Assembly: GCA_013416435.1 (NCBI GenBank) | Contig: JACCEN010000017.1 | Location: forward strand, 1 to 64,000 | From: Alcaligenaceae bacterium | GTDB lineage: Bacteria > Pseudomonadota > Gammaproteobacteria > Burkholderiales > Burkholderiaceae_B | Direction of reading: 5' to 3' | Length of the DNA: 64,000 bases | Shown here: in pieces, positions 35,177 to 44,189 of the stretch | Numbering within the stretch: position 1 is the first letter of the stretch | Layout of the letters: the number at the start of each line of letters is the position of its first letter | The notes under the pieces: generated by a model | Database searches by the model: none | What the model was told of the DNA's origin: nothing | Seen by the model: only the letters and a program-made list of their open reading frames with translations | Program-made: the position numbers and the translations under genes

Positions 35177-36184
35177 TTACATGGCTTGGATATTTGCGTC
35201 GCTGATCATTTTCTTCCAGCCTTTGCGCTGGTCGACAAGAAACTGTTGCGCTTTCGCTGTCGATTGCGGTGGAACCACGAGCGATGCCGTCGCTTCTATG
35301 CGTTTCTGAAACTCGGTGTCTTCGAGCAGGCCCGCGAGAGACCGTTGGAGCTTATCCAGGACGTCTTCGGGAGTGCCGCTTGGCGCAAACAGGCCCTTCC
35401 AAGACCACGGGGCCAGTTGATCGAACTCTTTGTAGCCCAGCTCGGACATCGTCGGCACGTCGGGGAAGAGCGGCAGGCGCTTCTGTGCCACGACGCCCAA
35501 GGCGTTTGCCTTGCCGCCCGTTACCAATGGGGCCGCCGTGATGGCCGTATCGAATACCGTATCGACCTGGCCGCTGATGACCGCGGCCAATGCGGGTGCG
35601 CTGCCGTTGTAGGGCACATGGACCATGCTGTCCAAGCGCGCCGCATGCTTGAATGCTTCTCCGGCCAAGTGAGTGGAATTGCCCATACCGGCGGACGAGA
35701 AGCTGATCTTGTCGGGGTTCTTCTTTGCGTAGGCGACGAATTCCTGCACCGTCGTGATGCCCCGGCTTTTCTCGACGAGCATCAGGAACGGGAATTCCGA
35801 CACGACGCCGATCGGTGCGAAGGCTTTTTCGGGGTCATAGGGCAGGTCTTTGTACAAATACTGGCTGGCGACGATGTCCGACCCGCCGATCAACAGGGTG
35901 TATCCGTCGGACTTGGCTCGCGCAACGTAGCCGTTGCCGACCGTACCGGCAGCCCCAGGCTTGTTTTCGACCACAACGGGGACGCCAAAATCCTTGGAAA
36001 AATGCTGCGCGATCATGCGACCGATCTGATCGGTCGAACCGCCTGGCGCGAAAGGGACTACGATGGATATGGGCTTGTCCGGATACGCGGCCTGAGCCGG
36101 GCTTGCCGCCAGGGCAGCCAAGCCGCTGGACAATCCGACGCCCAGCATTTTCTTGAGAAAGTTGAAACTCCTTTTTTGTTGCAT
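35177..36184 (-). CDS. Bug-family periplasmic binding protein
   Basis: This 335-aa receptor has a signal of about 32 residues with a basic start (MQQKRSFNFLKKMLG) and an AQAAY cleavage region. Its Bug motifs are YPDKPISIVVPFAPGGSTDQIGR, VENKPGAAGTVGNGYV and KSDGYTLLIGG. It lies 34 bases downstream of the ThDP enzyme gene and 96 bases upstream of a second Bug gene. The two neighbours differ clearly in sequence, so this is not a recent tandem duplication. Confidence 0.92.
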   Translation of the reverse strand: MQQKRSFNFLKKMLGVGLSSGLAALAASPAQAAYPDKPISIVVPFAPGGSTDQIGRMIAQHFSKDFGVPVVVENKPGAAGTVGNGYVARAKSDGYTLLIGGSDIVASQYLYKDLPYDPEKAFAPIGVVSEFPFLMLVEKSRGITTVQEFVAYAKKNPDKISFSSAGMGNSTHLAGEAFKHAARLDSMVHVPYNGSAPALAAVISGQVDTVFDTAITAAPLVTGGKANALGVVAQKRLPLFPDVPTMSELGYKEFDQLAPWSWKGLFAPSGTPEDVLDKLQRSLAGLLEDTEFQKRIEATASLVVPPQSTAKAQQFLVDQRKGWKKMISDANIQAM

Positions 36185-36218
36185 ACATGTCTCCTTCGGG
36201 TAGCGGTTATGTGAGGTT

Positions 36219-37781
36219 CTACAGCAGTACTTCGATTAGGTTCGGTCCGGAATTGCGCATGCTGTTGCCGAGCGCCTTGGCAAAACCCGCCATGGTATCG
36301 ACGCGTGTTGCGGGCAGGCCATGTCCTTCGGCCAGCCGTACCCAATCGAGCGCGGGCGTACCGATGGATAGCATTCTTTGGGCGTTGGCAGCGGGGGGCG
36401 GCCCGCCCATGGCGTCAAGCTCGCCGCGCAGGATCTGGTACTTGCTGTTTGCGCAAATGACGACGGTGACATCCAGGCCTTCGCGCGCCATGGTCCAAAG
36501 AGACTGCACGGTATACATTGCGCTGCCGTCGCCAATGATGGCGACGACCTTTCTGTCGGGGCATGCGACTGCAGCGCCGGTGGCGCAAGGCAGCCCATAT
36601 CCAATGGAGCCCCCGGTGATTTCGAGCCAGTCATGCGGTTGCGCCGCCGCGGCGGACGACTGCAACTGCCTGCCGGTCGTAATGGCTTCGTCGACGACGA
36701 TGGCATTTTCGGGAAGCAGCGCCGCCAGCGCACGACCCATGTCCTGGGAATTGGGCACGCCGTCGTTCCAGGCCGGCGATGCGCCTTCGCTGACATAAGC
36801 CACTTGGTCCGGCATGCCACCGACCGCGTCATTCAGCTTGGCCAGGGCCGCTTCCACGTCCTCGTCCTTGGTTGCCAGCGTTTCCACCTGGCAATCAGGA
36901 TGAACGAGAAAACGCGGCTTGTCGGGATAGGCAAAGAACGCAACCGGCTTGATGGCGTCCACCAGGATGAGCAGACGAATGTCTTTCAAGGCGTCGAGCG
37001 CGCCGTTGATGGGATAGGGAATTTGTGGAATGTTCACCCGGCCGAGCCCTCGTTCAGAGCGCGCATTCTTGGTTTCGGCCAGGAGCTTGCATCCGGTTCG
37101 GGCCGCGATCTGGCCCGCCAGGCGAGGCGACAGGCCGCGCATCGCGCGCCCCCCGAGAAGCAGGGCAACCGATCCGGGAGCATGGCCTTTCGACTGCAGC
37201 AATTTGGCGATGGCTTCGATCACCGAATCCGCCGGTGTCGGCGCGGGCCTTTGCGGCAGCTTCCCGACGCCGCCGGGTGTGCTCGGGCCCCAAGCTGCGT
37301 CGGCCGGCAGGATGAGCGAGGCGATGCGCGCCGGCGGGCCGCTGGCGGCCTGGACGGCCGCCGCGGTGTCGTCCGGCGCGGTCATGGACGATGCGCAGGT
37401 ACGCACCCAGTGCGACACAGGACGGGCAATGCCTTCGATGTCGGAGGTCAAGGGAGCGTCATTGGCGATGTGATCATGCGCATGCTGCCCGATGATGTTC
37501 ACGATGCCCGATTGGGCGCGCTTGGCATTGTGCAGGTTGGCAAGCCCATTGCCCAGGCCCGGCCCGAGGTGCAGCAGCGTGGCGGCCGGTTTTTGCGCCA
37601 TCCGGAAATATCCGTCTGCCGCGCCGGTTACGACGCCTTCGAACAGCCCCAGTACGCAGCGCATTTGCGGGGCCCGGTCCAACGCCGAGACAAAGTGCAT
37701 TTCTGACGTTCCAGGGTTGGCGAAACATACCGAGACATCATTATTGAGCAAGGTATGCACCATGGATTCCGAACCGTTCAT
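36219..37781 (-). CDS. Thiamine diphosphate-dependent enzyme, acetolactate synthase/benzoylformate decarboxylase-like
   Basis: This 520-aa protein has three domains. The cofactor-activating Glu is in LGLFEGVVTGAADGYFRM (near 48). The ThDP/Mg motif runs from IGDGSAMYTVQSLW to the Asn of VVICANSKYQIL (about 430-460). SGPPARIASLILPADAAWG is the central-domain border. Homologues decarboxylate 2-oxo acids or make acetohydroxy acids; the lack of a small regulatory subunit gene argues against biosynthetic acetolactate synthase. It heads an operon with two Bug receptors, so a 2-oxo acid substrate imported through Bug proteins is plausible. Confidence 0.9.
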   Translation of the reverse strand: MNGSESMVHTLLNNDVSVCFANPGTSEMHFVSALDRAPQMRCVLGLFEGVVTGAADGYFRMAQKPAATLLHLGPGLGNGLANLHNAKRAQSGIVNIIGQHAHDHIANDAPLTSDIEGIARPVSHWVRTCASSMTAPDDTAAAVQAASGPPARIASLILPADAAWGPSTPGGVGKLPQRPAPTPADSVIEAIAKLLQSKGHAPGSVALLLGGRAMRGLSPRLAGQIAARTGCKLLAETKNARSERGLGRVNIPQIPYPINGALDALKDIRLLILVDAIKPVAFFAYPDKPRFLVHPDCQVETLATKDEDVEAALAKLNDAVGGMPDQVAYVSEGASPAWNDGVPNSQDMGRALAALLPENAIVVDEAITTGRQLQSSAAAAQPHDWLEITGGSIGYGLPCATGAAVACPDRKVVAIIGDGSAMYTVQSLWTMAREGLDVTVVICANSKYQILRGELDAMGGPPPAANAQRMLSIGTPALDWVRLAEGHGLPATRVDTMAGFAKALGNSMRNSGPNLIEVLL

Positions 37782-37862
37782 TCCTATGTTCCTTTATTGA
37801 TGGTCATGCCGTGATGCTATTTGCCAGCATTTGCTTGACAGTGCACATCTAGCGCAAATAAC

Positions 37863-37880
37863 ATACTATCCACATAGTAT
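37863..37880. promoter_or_regulatory. Candidate operator ATACTA-TCCACA-TAGTAT
   Basis: A perfect 6+6 inverted repeat with a 6-base spacer lies in the 122-base divergent region between the ThDP enzyme operon and the GH105-CoA operon, 24 bases before the latter's start. Which regulator binds it is unknown; the TetR protein at the end of the operon is one candidate. Confidence 0.5.
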
Positions 37881-37903
37881 TCACCACAAAAGGGGAAGTC
37901 AAG

Positions 37904-38953
37904 ATGTATTTGGAAGAGTTGGTCAACCGGGTCAGTGGGTACATCAGGGCCAATCCGAACGAACGCGATTGCTGGCAGAAAGGCCCGGCGCTTACGGGCT
38001 TGCTGGTGTGGGACATGGAGGAATTCAGGCCGATGGTCCGCAAGTGGATCGATCGGGCGGTGGCCACGCAGAAGTCCGACGGCAACCTCAGCTATGGCGA
38101 CTGGCACACCTCCAGTGGCGGGCATATCCGGTCTTTCACCCCGCTGGCAAGCGAAACCTCGGCGGTCGGGGCACCCATGCTGGACTTGTATGAGCGCATT
38201 GGCGGCCACGGGTACCTGGACAGCGCCGCCCGGCAATATCAGGCGTTGCTGGACGCGCCCAGGACCACCGAAGGGGGTATATGGTCCCGGGGCGAAGGCC
38301 CCGAACTTTGGATCGACTTCACATACCTGATGTGTCCGTTCATGGCCAAGTACGGCAAGCTGGCCGGCGACCAGGGCGCCACGGACGAAGCGTTCAAGCA
38401 GTTCGAGGTGCATGTGCGCAGGCTGGTGGACGCCGAGTTCAAGCTGGCGCGGCATGCCTGGTGCGAAAAGCCCAACCATTTCCCCCAGTCGACATTCTGG
38501 GCGCGCGGAAACGGCTGGCTGCTGGCTTGTTGCGCCGAGCTGCTGCGCATCGCGCCGGATCATGCCGGCTCGGCCTTCGTCAGGAAGACCTACGCCGACA
38601 CCCTGGGTGCCATGTCGGCCATGCAGGATGCCTCCGGGTATTTCTTCCATGTCCTGGACGACCCGCTTTCCAATCTGGAGGCCTCGTCCACGCTCATGTA
38701 TGCCTACAGCGCCGAGGAGGCGATACAGCTGGGCATAGAAGTGCCGGGCTATTCGCACGCCGAGCTGCGTGAAAAGGCGCTGCGCGCATTCACGGTGGTG
38801 GCGGGAGGCGTGGAGGACTCCGGCAAAGTACCAGGCGTGGCCATGGTGCCCGGCGGCCCTGGGGTGCCGTTCGACTGGACGTTGTTCGGCCAGGGCTTCT
38901 TCCTGCTGGCGGCCCATGTGCTCCGGCCTTACTTGACCGAGCTGGAGGCTTGA
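37904..38953 (+). CDS. GH88/GH105-like unsaturated glycuronyl/rhamnogalacturonyl hydrolase
   Basis: This 349-aa protein has an alpha/alpha-barrel pattern. ELWIDFTYLMCPFMAKYG holds the Asp used for hydration of the unsaturated sugar, QSTFWARGNGWLLA the W-x-RGNGW motif, and FDWTLFGQGFFLLA closes the barrel. No signal peptide is seen, so it is cytoplasmic like YteR. Such enzymes release an unsaturated uronic acid from pectin-like disaccharides. It is the first gene of an operon of CoA transferases, an acyl-CoA dehydrogenase and a ligase, which is an unusual partner set. Its stop overlaps or abuts the next gene, so the link is genuine. Confidence 0.85.
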   Translation: MYLEELVNRVSGYIRANPNERDCWQKGPALTGLLVWDMEEFRPMVRKWIDRAVATQKSDGNLSYGDWHTSSGGHIRSFTPLASETSAVGAPMLDLYERIGGHGYLDSAARQYQALLDAPRTTEGGIWSRGEGPELWIDFTYLMCPFMAKYGKLAGDQGATDEAFKQFEVHVRRLVDAEFKLARHAWCEKPNHFPQSTFWARGNGWLLACCAELLRIAPDHAGSAFVRKTYADTLGAMSAMQDASGYFFHVLDDPLSNLEASSTLMYAYSAEEAIQLGIEVPGYSHAELREKALRAFTVVAGGVEDSGKVPGVAMVPGGPGVPFDWTLFGQGFFLLAAHVLRPYLTELEA

Positions 38954-38955
38954 AC

Positions 38956-40122
38956 ATGAACGCCTCGAAATCTGAAGGCATTCGCCGTCCCCTCGAAGGG
39001 ATCCGTGTCATCGATATGTCGCGGCTCGCGCCGGGCCCATACTGCAGCATGCTGCTGGCCGACCTGGGGGCGGAAGTGATCGTGGTGGGGGGCGGCCGAG
39101 CCGGCAATCCCATTGCCACGTTCTCGCGCGGGAAGCACTTCATCAAGCTCGATCTGAAGGCGCCGGAAGGCCGTGAGGCGCTGCAGCGCCTATGCCGAAC
39201 GGCGGACGTCTTCCTCGAAAGCTTCCGGCCGGGCGTGTCCGCGCGGCTGGGCGCCGGATACGAAACGCTGAAGGAAATCAACCCGCGCCTCATCTACTGC
39301 TCGCTGACCGGGTATGGTCAGGAAGGGCCGCTGGCGCAGGAAGCCGGCCACGATCTGAGCTATCTGGCCTTGACCGGCGTGATGGGCGCCATCGGTCCGC
39401 AGGACGGTCCCCCGTCGGCGCCCCTGAACTTGCTGGCGGACTTCGCTTCCGGCAGTTTCATCGCGGCGCTGGGCATCGTGACGGCTTTGTTCGACCGCAC
39501 GCGCACGGGATCGGGCCAGTACATCGATACCGCCATGATCGACGGCTGCCTGTCATTGATGGCGATGCACTGGCCGGTCTGGAAGACGCCAATCCTGCCC
39601 GAGCGCGGCGAAGGACTGCTGGCGGGCGGGGCGCCCTACTACCGTTGCTATCGCTGCGCGGACGGCAAGTATATTTCGGTGGGCGCGCTGGAGACCCAGT
39701 TCTTCACCAACCTCTGGAACACCATGATGGGCACGCAGGTGCCCGACCACATGGACATGCGTGTCTGGCCTGAAATCCGCAAGGCGTTTGAACATGCCTT
39801 CAGCCAGAAGCCGCGGGACGAGTGGACGAAGCTGTTCGAGGGCAAGGATGCTTGCGTCATGCCTGTACTGGCGCCGGACGAGGTCTGGGCGCATCCGCAC
39901 ATCGCCCAGCGCCATGCCGACAGCTCGCCGGCCAACGTGCCTGTCGTCCCACGCTTCGGCGGATCGTCTTTCCGGCCGGCGGGAACCGATACGACCGATC
40001 GCTCCGACGAAATACTCGCCGGTGCCGGATTGACGCCTGAACAGATCGCGCTGGCAAGCCCGGAGTCGGAACGCAATCGAATTCCTTCCCGAACCTGGCC
40101 GCCCAAGATGACTTCCTTCTAA
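38956..40122 (+). CDS. CaiB/BaiF (class III) CoA transferase
   Basis: This 388-aa enzyme begins the fold with PLEGIRVIDMSRLAPGPYCSM and DLGAEVIVV, typical of family III CoA transferases. A conserved Asp for the covalent intermediate lies in LLADFASGSF (near 170). ATG 38956 follows GGAGG seven bases upstream; a TTG at 38950 overlaps the glycosidase stop. It likely moves CoA between a CoA donor and the pathway acid. A second enzyme of this family is encoded two genes later, so donor and acceptor may differ. Confidence 0.92.
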   Translation: MNASKSEGIRRPLEGIRVIDMSRLAPGPYCSMLLADLGAEVIVVGGGRAGNPIATFSRGKHFIKLDLKAPEGREALQRLCRTADVFLESFRPGVSARLGAGYETLKEINPRLIYCSLTGYGQEGPLAQEAGHDLSYLALTGVMGAIGPQDGPPSAPLNLLADFASGSFIAALGIVTALFDRTRTGSGQYIDTAMIDGCLSLMAMHWPVWKTPILPERGEGLLAGGAPYYRCYRCADGKYISVGALETQFFTNLWNTMMGTQVPDHMDMRVWPEIRKAFEHAFSQKPRDEWTKLFEGKDACVMPVLAPDEVWAHPHIAQRHADSSPANVPVVPRFGGSSFRPAGTDTTDRSDEILAGAGLTPEQIALASPESERNRIPSRTWPPKMTSF

Positions 40123-40160
40123 ACCATGAATATTGCCTATCGGATTCTCAGGAGAAATGC

Positions 40161-41291
40161 GTGAAGATTACCCACTACGATGAGATGTACGACTCGTTCC
40201 GGGAGCAGGTGCGCCGGTTCGCGAAAGAGAAGGTCGCCCCCTTCGCGGCCAAGGTCGATGAAGAAGAACGGCCGCCCATGGAGGCCTACGAGGCCAGCCT
40301 CGCGCTCGGCTTGCCGGGCCTGCCGTTTTCCGAAGAGTTCGGCGGCCAGGAAGGGGATGTGCTCTCGCAGATCATTACCGTGGAGGAGCTTGCGCGTGTC
40401 TGCGCATCTTCGGCGACCACCGTGTCCACATGCTGGATCATGATGCTGGTGCAGCGTTTCGGTTCAGACGAGCAGAAGCGCTGCATCATCCCTCCGGTGG
40501 TCCGAGGCGAACAGCGCTCGGCATGGGGCCTGACCGAACCCAAGGGAGGGTCGGACCTCATGGGGGTGGTGACCTCCGCGAAGAAAACGGCCGACGGCTG
40601 GTTGCTCAATGGCACGAAACGGTTCATCACGAATGGAGGCTGGGCGGACTGGTACCTGATTTTCGCGCGGACCGAGGGCGACAAGTTCGGAATCTTCCTG
40701 GTCAACAAACAGGACCCGGGCGTGTCGTTCGGCGCGCCGGAGCGCAAGATGGGCTTGCGCGGCAGCCCTACGTCGGACGTCATCCTGGACGATTGCCTGA
40801 TCCCCCTGGATCGCGTGGTGGGCGATCCCGTGCGGGGCGGGGAATACATCCGGGCCGGGCTCCTGGCCTCCAGGCTGAAGTACGCGGCTCACGGGCTGGG
40901 CATCGCGCAAGGCGCGCTCGACGAGGCCGTCGCCTATACCAAGGGCCGGGAGCAGTTTGGCCGGCCGGTGTCCGACTTCCAGATGGTGAAGGGCATGGTG
41001 GCGGACATGGCCATGAGGGTGGAGGCGGGACGCGCATTGTTGATGCATGCCGCCACGCTCGTGATGAACGATGATCCGGGCGCCAAGAAATATGCGTCCA
41101 TGGCCAAGGTCATGTGCACCGACGCAGCCATGTCGGTGGCGACGGATGCCGTCCAGCTGCATGGCGGCTATGGGTATCTTAAGGATTATCCGGTGGAACG
41201 CATGCTGCGCGACGCCAAGGTCACCCAGATCTGGGAAGGCACGAATCAGATCCAGCGCCTGATGATTGCCAAAGACGTCTACACGGGTTGA
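40161..41291 (+). CDS. Acyl-CoA dehydrogenase
   Basis: This 376-aa flavoprotein has the standard medium length, with WGLTEPKGGSDLMG (substrate/FAD motif near 125), KRFITNGGWADWY and the C-terminal QLHGGYGYLKDYPVERMLRD and IWEGTNQIQRLMIA. The Glu in WEGTNQ is the catalytic base in many members. The start is GTG 40161, preceded by CAGGAGAAAT. It oxidises the acyl-CoA formed by the neighbouring CoA transferases or ligase, passing electrons to ETF. Confidence 0.93.
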   Translation: MKITHYDEMYDSFREQVRRFAKEKVAPFAAKVDEEERPPMEAYEASLALGLPGLPFSEEFGGQEGDVLSQIITVEELARVCASSATTVSTCWIMMLVQRFGSDEQKRCIIPPVVRGEQRSAWGLTEPKGGSDLMGVVTSAKKTADGWLLNGTKRFITNGGWADWYLIFARTEGDKFGIFLVNKQDPGVSFGAPERKMGLRGSPTSDVILDDCLIPLDRVVGDPVRGGEYIRAGLLASRLKYAAHGLGIAQGALDEAVAYTKGREQFGRPVSDFQMVKGMVADMAMRVEAGRALLMHAATLVMNDDPGAKKYASMAKVMCTDAAMSVATDAVQLHGGYGYLKDYPVERMLRDAKVTQIWEGTNQIQRLMIAKDVYTG

Positions 41292-41303
41292 GCGGAGCAC
41301 GAC

Positions 41304-42434
41304 ATGTCATCGGTATTGGAAGGCATCAAGGTACTGGAGCTTTGCGAAGTGTTCCAGGGGCCGCTGGCCGGGCAGATATTGGGCGACTTCGGCGCCGATG
41401 TCCTCAAGATAGAAAAGCCGGGCAAGGGGGATTCCCTGCGCCATAGCGACACGGTCGCCACCGCCCGGGGAAAGATGGGCGGGTACTTTGCGGCCGTGAA
41501 CCGCAACAAGCGCTCCATCTGCCTGAACCTGAAGGACGAGAACGACCGCGCGGCATTCATCGAGCTGGTGAAGGATGCCGACGTCCTCATGCACAATTAC
41601 CGGCCGGGCGTGCTGGATAAGCTGGGATTCGGCTACGACAGGCTGGAGGCCTTGAATCCGGGCCTGATCTATGCCGCAGCCAGCGGCTTCGGCGAGACCG
41701 GCCCCCTGTCCGGCATGGCCGGCCAGGACTTCCTGATCCAGTCGATCAGCGGCATTGGAAAGAAGACCACGGCCGGTGGCGACCATCCTACCTTCATCAA
41801 CGTGCCGATCGCGGACTACACATCGGGCGTGCTGCTGGCGCAGGGCATATTGCTGGCGCTCCTGGAACGCGGCCGGTCGGGGCGCGGCCAGCAAGTGAAT
41901 GTTTCATTGTTCAGCGCGCTGATCGCCATGCAGAGCCTTGAGGCGTCGACTCTCCTGAACTATGATTACGAAACTCGATGGTACGAGCGGGCCTTGAATT
42001 TCACGGCTGCGGCAAGCGACGGCTGGCTGAGCGTCATCGGATTCTTCCGCGACAATCCCTTGCAGCTGATCTGCCGAGCCCTGGGCATTGAAGATCTTTC
42101 CCTCAGGCCGGAATGGCAGGACAAGCATGCGCAGGCGCGTCACAAGGAAGAAATCGCAGCCGTGCTCAGACCGCTCTTTGGCGGCATGACAGTCGAGGAA
42201 AGCGTCAACCGGCTACAAGGCGAGGGGGTGCTCGCGGCGCCCATCCTCGGATTGGACGAAGCGCTGGCGCACGCACAGACCCACGAAAACGGCCTGGTCA
42301 CGGCGGTTCCGGTCGACGGGCAGGAAGACATGCACCTGGTGGCCAATCCCCTGAAGCTTTCCAGGACGCCGGCAACGATCCGGCGTGGGCCGCCCGCGCT
42401 CGGCGCTCATCGAGACGAGGTACTCAATAGATAA
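41304..42434 (+). CDS. CaiB/BaiF (class III) CoA transferase
   Basis: This 376-aa protein has the family opening LEGIKVLELCEVFQGPLAGQIL and DFGADVLKIEKPGKGD, then RNKRSICLNLKDE and the active Asp in VPIADYTSGVLLAQG (near 170). It lies 12 bases after the acyl-CoA dehydrogenase and 40 bases before the ligase. It differs strongly from the other transferase in this operon (that one lacks the EKPGKGD stretch), so the two probably have different substrates. Confidence 0.92.
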   Translation: MSSVLEGIKVLELCEVFQGPLAGQILGDFGADVLKIEKPGKGDSLRHSDTVATARGKMGGYFAAVNRNKRSICLNLKDENDRAAFIELVKDADVLMHNYRPGVLDKLGFGYDRLEALNPGLIYAAASGFGETGPLSGMAGQDFLIQSISGIGKKTTAGGDHPTFINVPIADYTSGVLLAQGILLALLERGRSGRGQQVNVSLFSALIAMQSLEASTLLNYDYETRWYERALNFTAAASDGWLSVIGFFRDNPLQLICRALGIEDLSLRPEWQDKHAQARHKEEIAAVLRPLFGGMTVEESVNRLQGEGVLAAPILGLDEALAHAQTHENGLVTAVPVDGQEDMHLVANPLKLSRTPATIRRGPPALGAHRDEVLNR

Positions 42435-42474
42435 TACTTAATTGAACGGGCAGGGATCGACCAAGGTGCAGGAC

Positions 42475-44157
42475 ATGATTGCAATGAAGGAGCAGGGCGG
42501 CTCGACAGCCGGTACAGCGGCCCTGGCAGTGCCCGACAAGCTCGACTCGGCCTGGACGGTGCCGGGCATACTCAAGGACTCAGTGCGGCGGTATGGCTCC
42601 CGTCCTTCGCTCGAGGTCGTGGGCGGGGTGTCCGAGACCTATGACCAGACCTGGGAAAACGTTTCGTATCTGGCCAGATGCCTGTTTCAGCAGGGCGTGC
42701 GCCCGCAGCAGCGAGTGCTGATCATGCTGGCCAACACGCATCTGGCCGTGCACGGCTGGCTGGCGGTCAACCTGATCAATGCGGTGGACGTCAGCATCAA
42801 CACGGGATACAAGGGCCAGAGCCTGGAGCATGCGGCCAATCTCAGCGCGGCGCAGATCCTGATGACCACTTCGGATCACCTGCCGGTGATCCTGCGTTCG
42901 CAATCGCGGCTTGCGCATCTGCGCACCATCGTCCTGATGGACGACGCCGACCAGGCCGATTGGCCCGCCGACGCGTCCTTCAGCATCCTGCGCTTTCGCG
43001 ATCTGGAAGCGGCGCCGCCGGACTGCCTTGTCGCCCAGGCCGCCATGCCATGGGATATCGGGTCCGTGATCTATACCTCCGGCACCAGCGGGCCCGCCAA
43101 GGGCGTCATGATGCCCCATGGCCAGATCGCTCTGCTTTCCAGGCTCTCGGCCGCCAAGACGAGCTTGCAGGCCGACGATATCTTTTTTTCCTTCTATCCC
43201 ATGTACCACATGGCGGGCAAGTTCATGTCGGTGCTGGCCACCTTGTCGGTCGGTGGCCGGATCGTCCTCGATACGGGCTTCACGCCCGGCGAATGGCTGA
43301 ATCGAATCCGGGCCTACGGCGCCACGATTACCGCGGCGCACGGCCCCATGCTCGAGATGGTGTATGCCCAACCGCCTTCCGATTCCGACAAGGACCACCG
43401 GCTGCGTCTCATCCGCACGGCGCCTTTTCCCAAGCGCATTGCCGCGGCCTTCGAGGCCCGGTTCGGCGTTCGGGGGCAGGAAGTCTGGGGCATGACGGAA
43501 ACCGGAGTGGCATGCTGGGTGGATCCCAATGAACCCTTGCGGGTGGGCTGTTGCGGCCGGGTGGACGAAAGCTGGTTCGACTTCGCGGTGGTCGATCCCG
43601 CCACGGACATGAAACTTCCCGCCGGAACGGTCGGCGAATTCCTGCTTCGGCCCAAAGTGCCCTGGACCATGATGCAGGGCTATCTGGGCATGCCGGAGAA
43701 AACACTGGAAGCCTGGAGGAATTTCTGGTTCCATACGGGCGATTGCGGTTATGTCGATGCCGACGGCTATGTGTATTTCGTCGATCGCGCAAAAGAGCGG
43801 ATCCGGCGCCGCGCCGAGAACATCTCCGCGGGCGACATCGAAGCCGCGGCGCTCGCGCATCCGCTGGTCAAGGAAGCGGCGGCGCTTGGGGTGCCCTCCG
43901 GGTTCGAAGGCGATGACGACATCTTGCTATGCTTGGTCATGCAGCCGGGGTCCGAGCTGGATCATGTGGGCTTCTTGCGGTTCCTGGTCGGCGAGCTGCC
44001 TCATTTCATGGTGCCGCGCTACTTGTGCCGCATGGCCGTGCTTCCCCGGACGGCGACCGGCAAGCTGCAAAGGGCCATGCTGAAGGATGTTATGGCCCAG
44101 CCCGATGTCTGGGATAGAAAGCGCGCCGAGGTGGCGCTGCGTGACCTGACCGCCTGA
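42475..44157 (+). CDS. AMP-dependent acyl-CoA synthetase/ligase
   Basis: This 560-aa ANL enzyme has the P-loop VIYTSGTSGPAKGVMMPH (near 200), VWGMTETGVACWV (near 345), FHTGDCGYVDADGYVYFVDRAKERIRR (near 430) and the catalytic Lys in RTATGKLQRAML near the end. The open frame starts at TTG 42442; I prefer ATG 42475 after CAGGA, but the start is uncertain. The RIRRRAENIS hinge and overall form resemble crotonobetaine/carnitine-CoA ligases, which commonly sit beside CaiB-type transferases and acyl-CoA dehydrogenases, as here. Confidence 0.9.
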   Translation: MIAMKEQGGSTAGTAALAVPDKLDSAWTVPGILKDSVRRYGSRPSLEVVGGVSETYDQTWENVSYLARCLFQQGVRPQQRVLIMLANTHLAVHGWLAVNLINAVDVSINTGYKGQSLEHAANLSAAQILMTTSDHLPVILRSQSRLAHLRTIVLMDDADQADWPADASFSILRFRDLEAAPPDCLVAQAAMPWDIGSVIYTSGTSGPAKGVMMPHGQIALLSRLSAAKTSLQADDIFFSFYPMYHMAGKFMSVLATLSVGGRIVLDTGFTPGEWLNRIRAYGATITAAHGPMLEMVYAQPPSDSDKDHRLRLIRTAPFPKRIAAAFEARFGVRGQEVWGMTETGVACWVDPNEPLRVGCCGRVDESWFDFAVVDPATDMKLPAGTVGEFLLRPKVPWTMMQGYLGMPEKTLEAWRNFWFHTGDCGYVDADGYVYFVDRAKERIRRRAENISAGDIEAAALAHPLVKEAAALGVPSGFEGDDDILLCLVMQPGSELDHVGFLRFLVGELPHFMVPRYLCRMAVLPRTATGKLQRAMLKDVMAQPDVWDRKRAEVALRDLTA

Positions 44158-44189
44158 GGAAAGGCATCAATAAGAGGAATGGCATTGTC

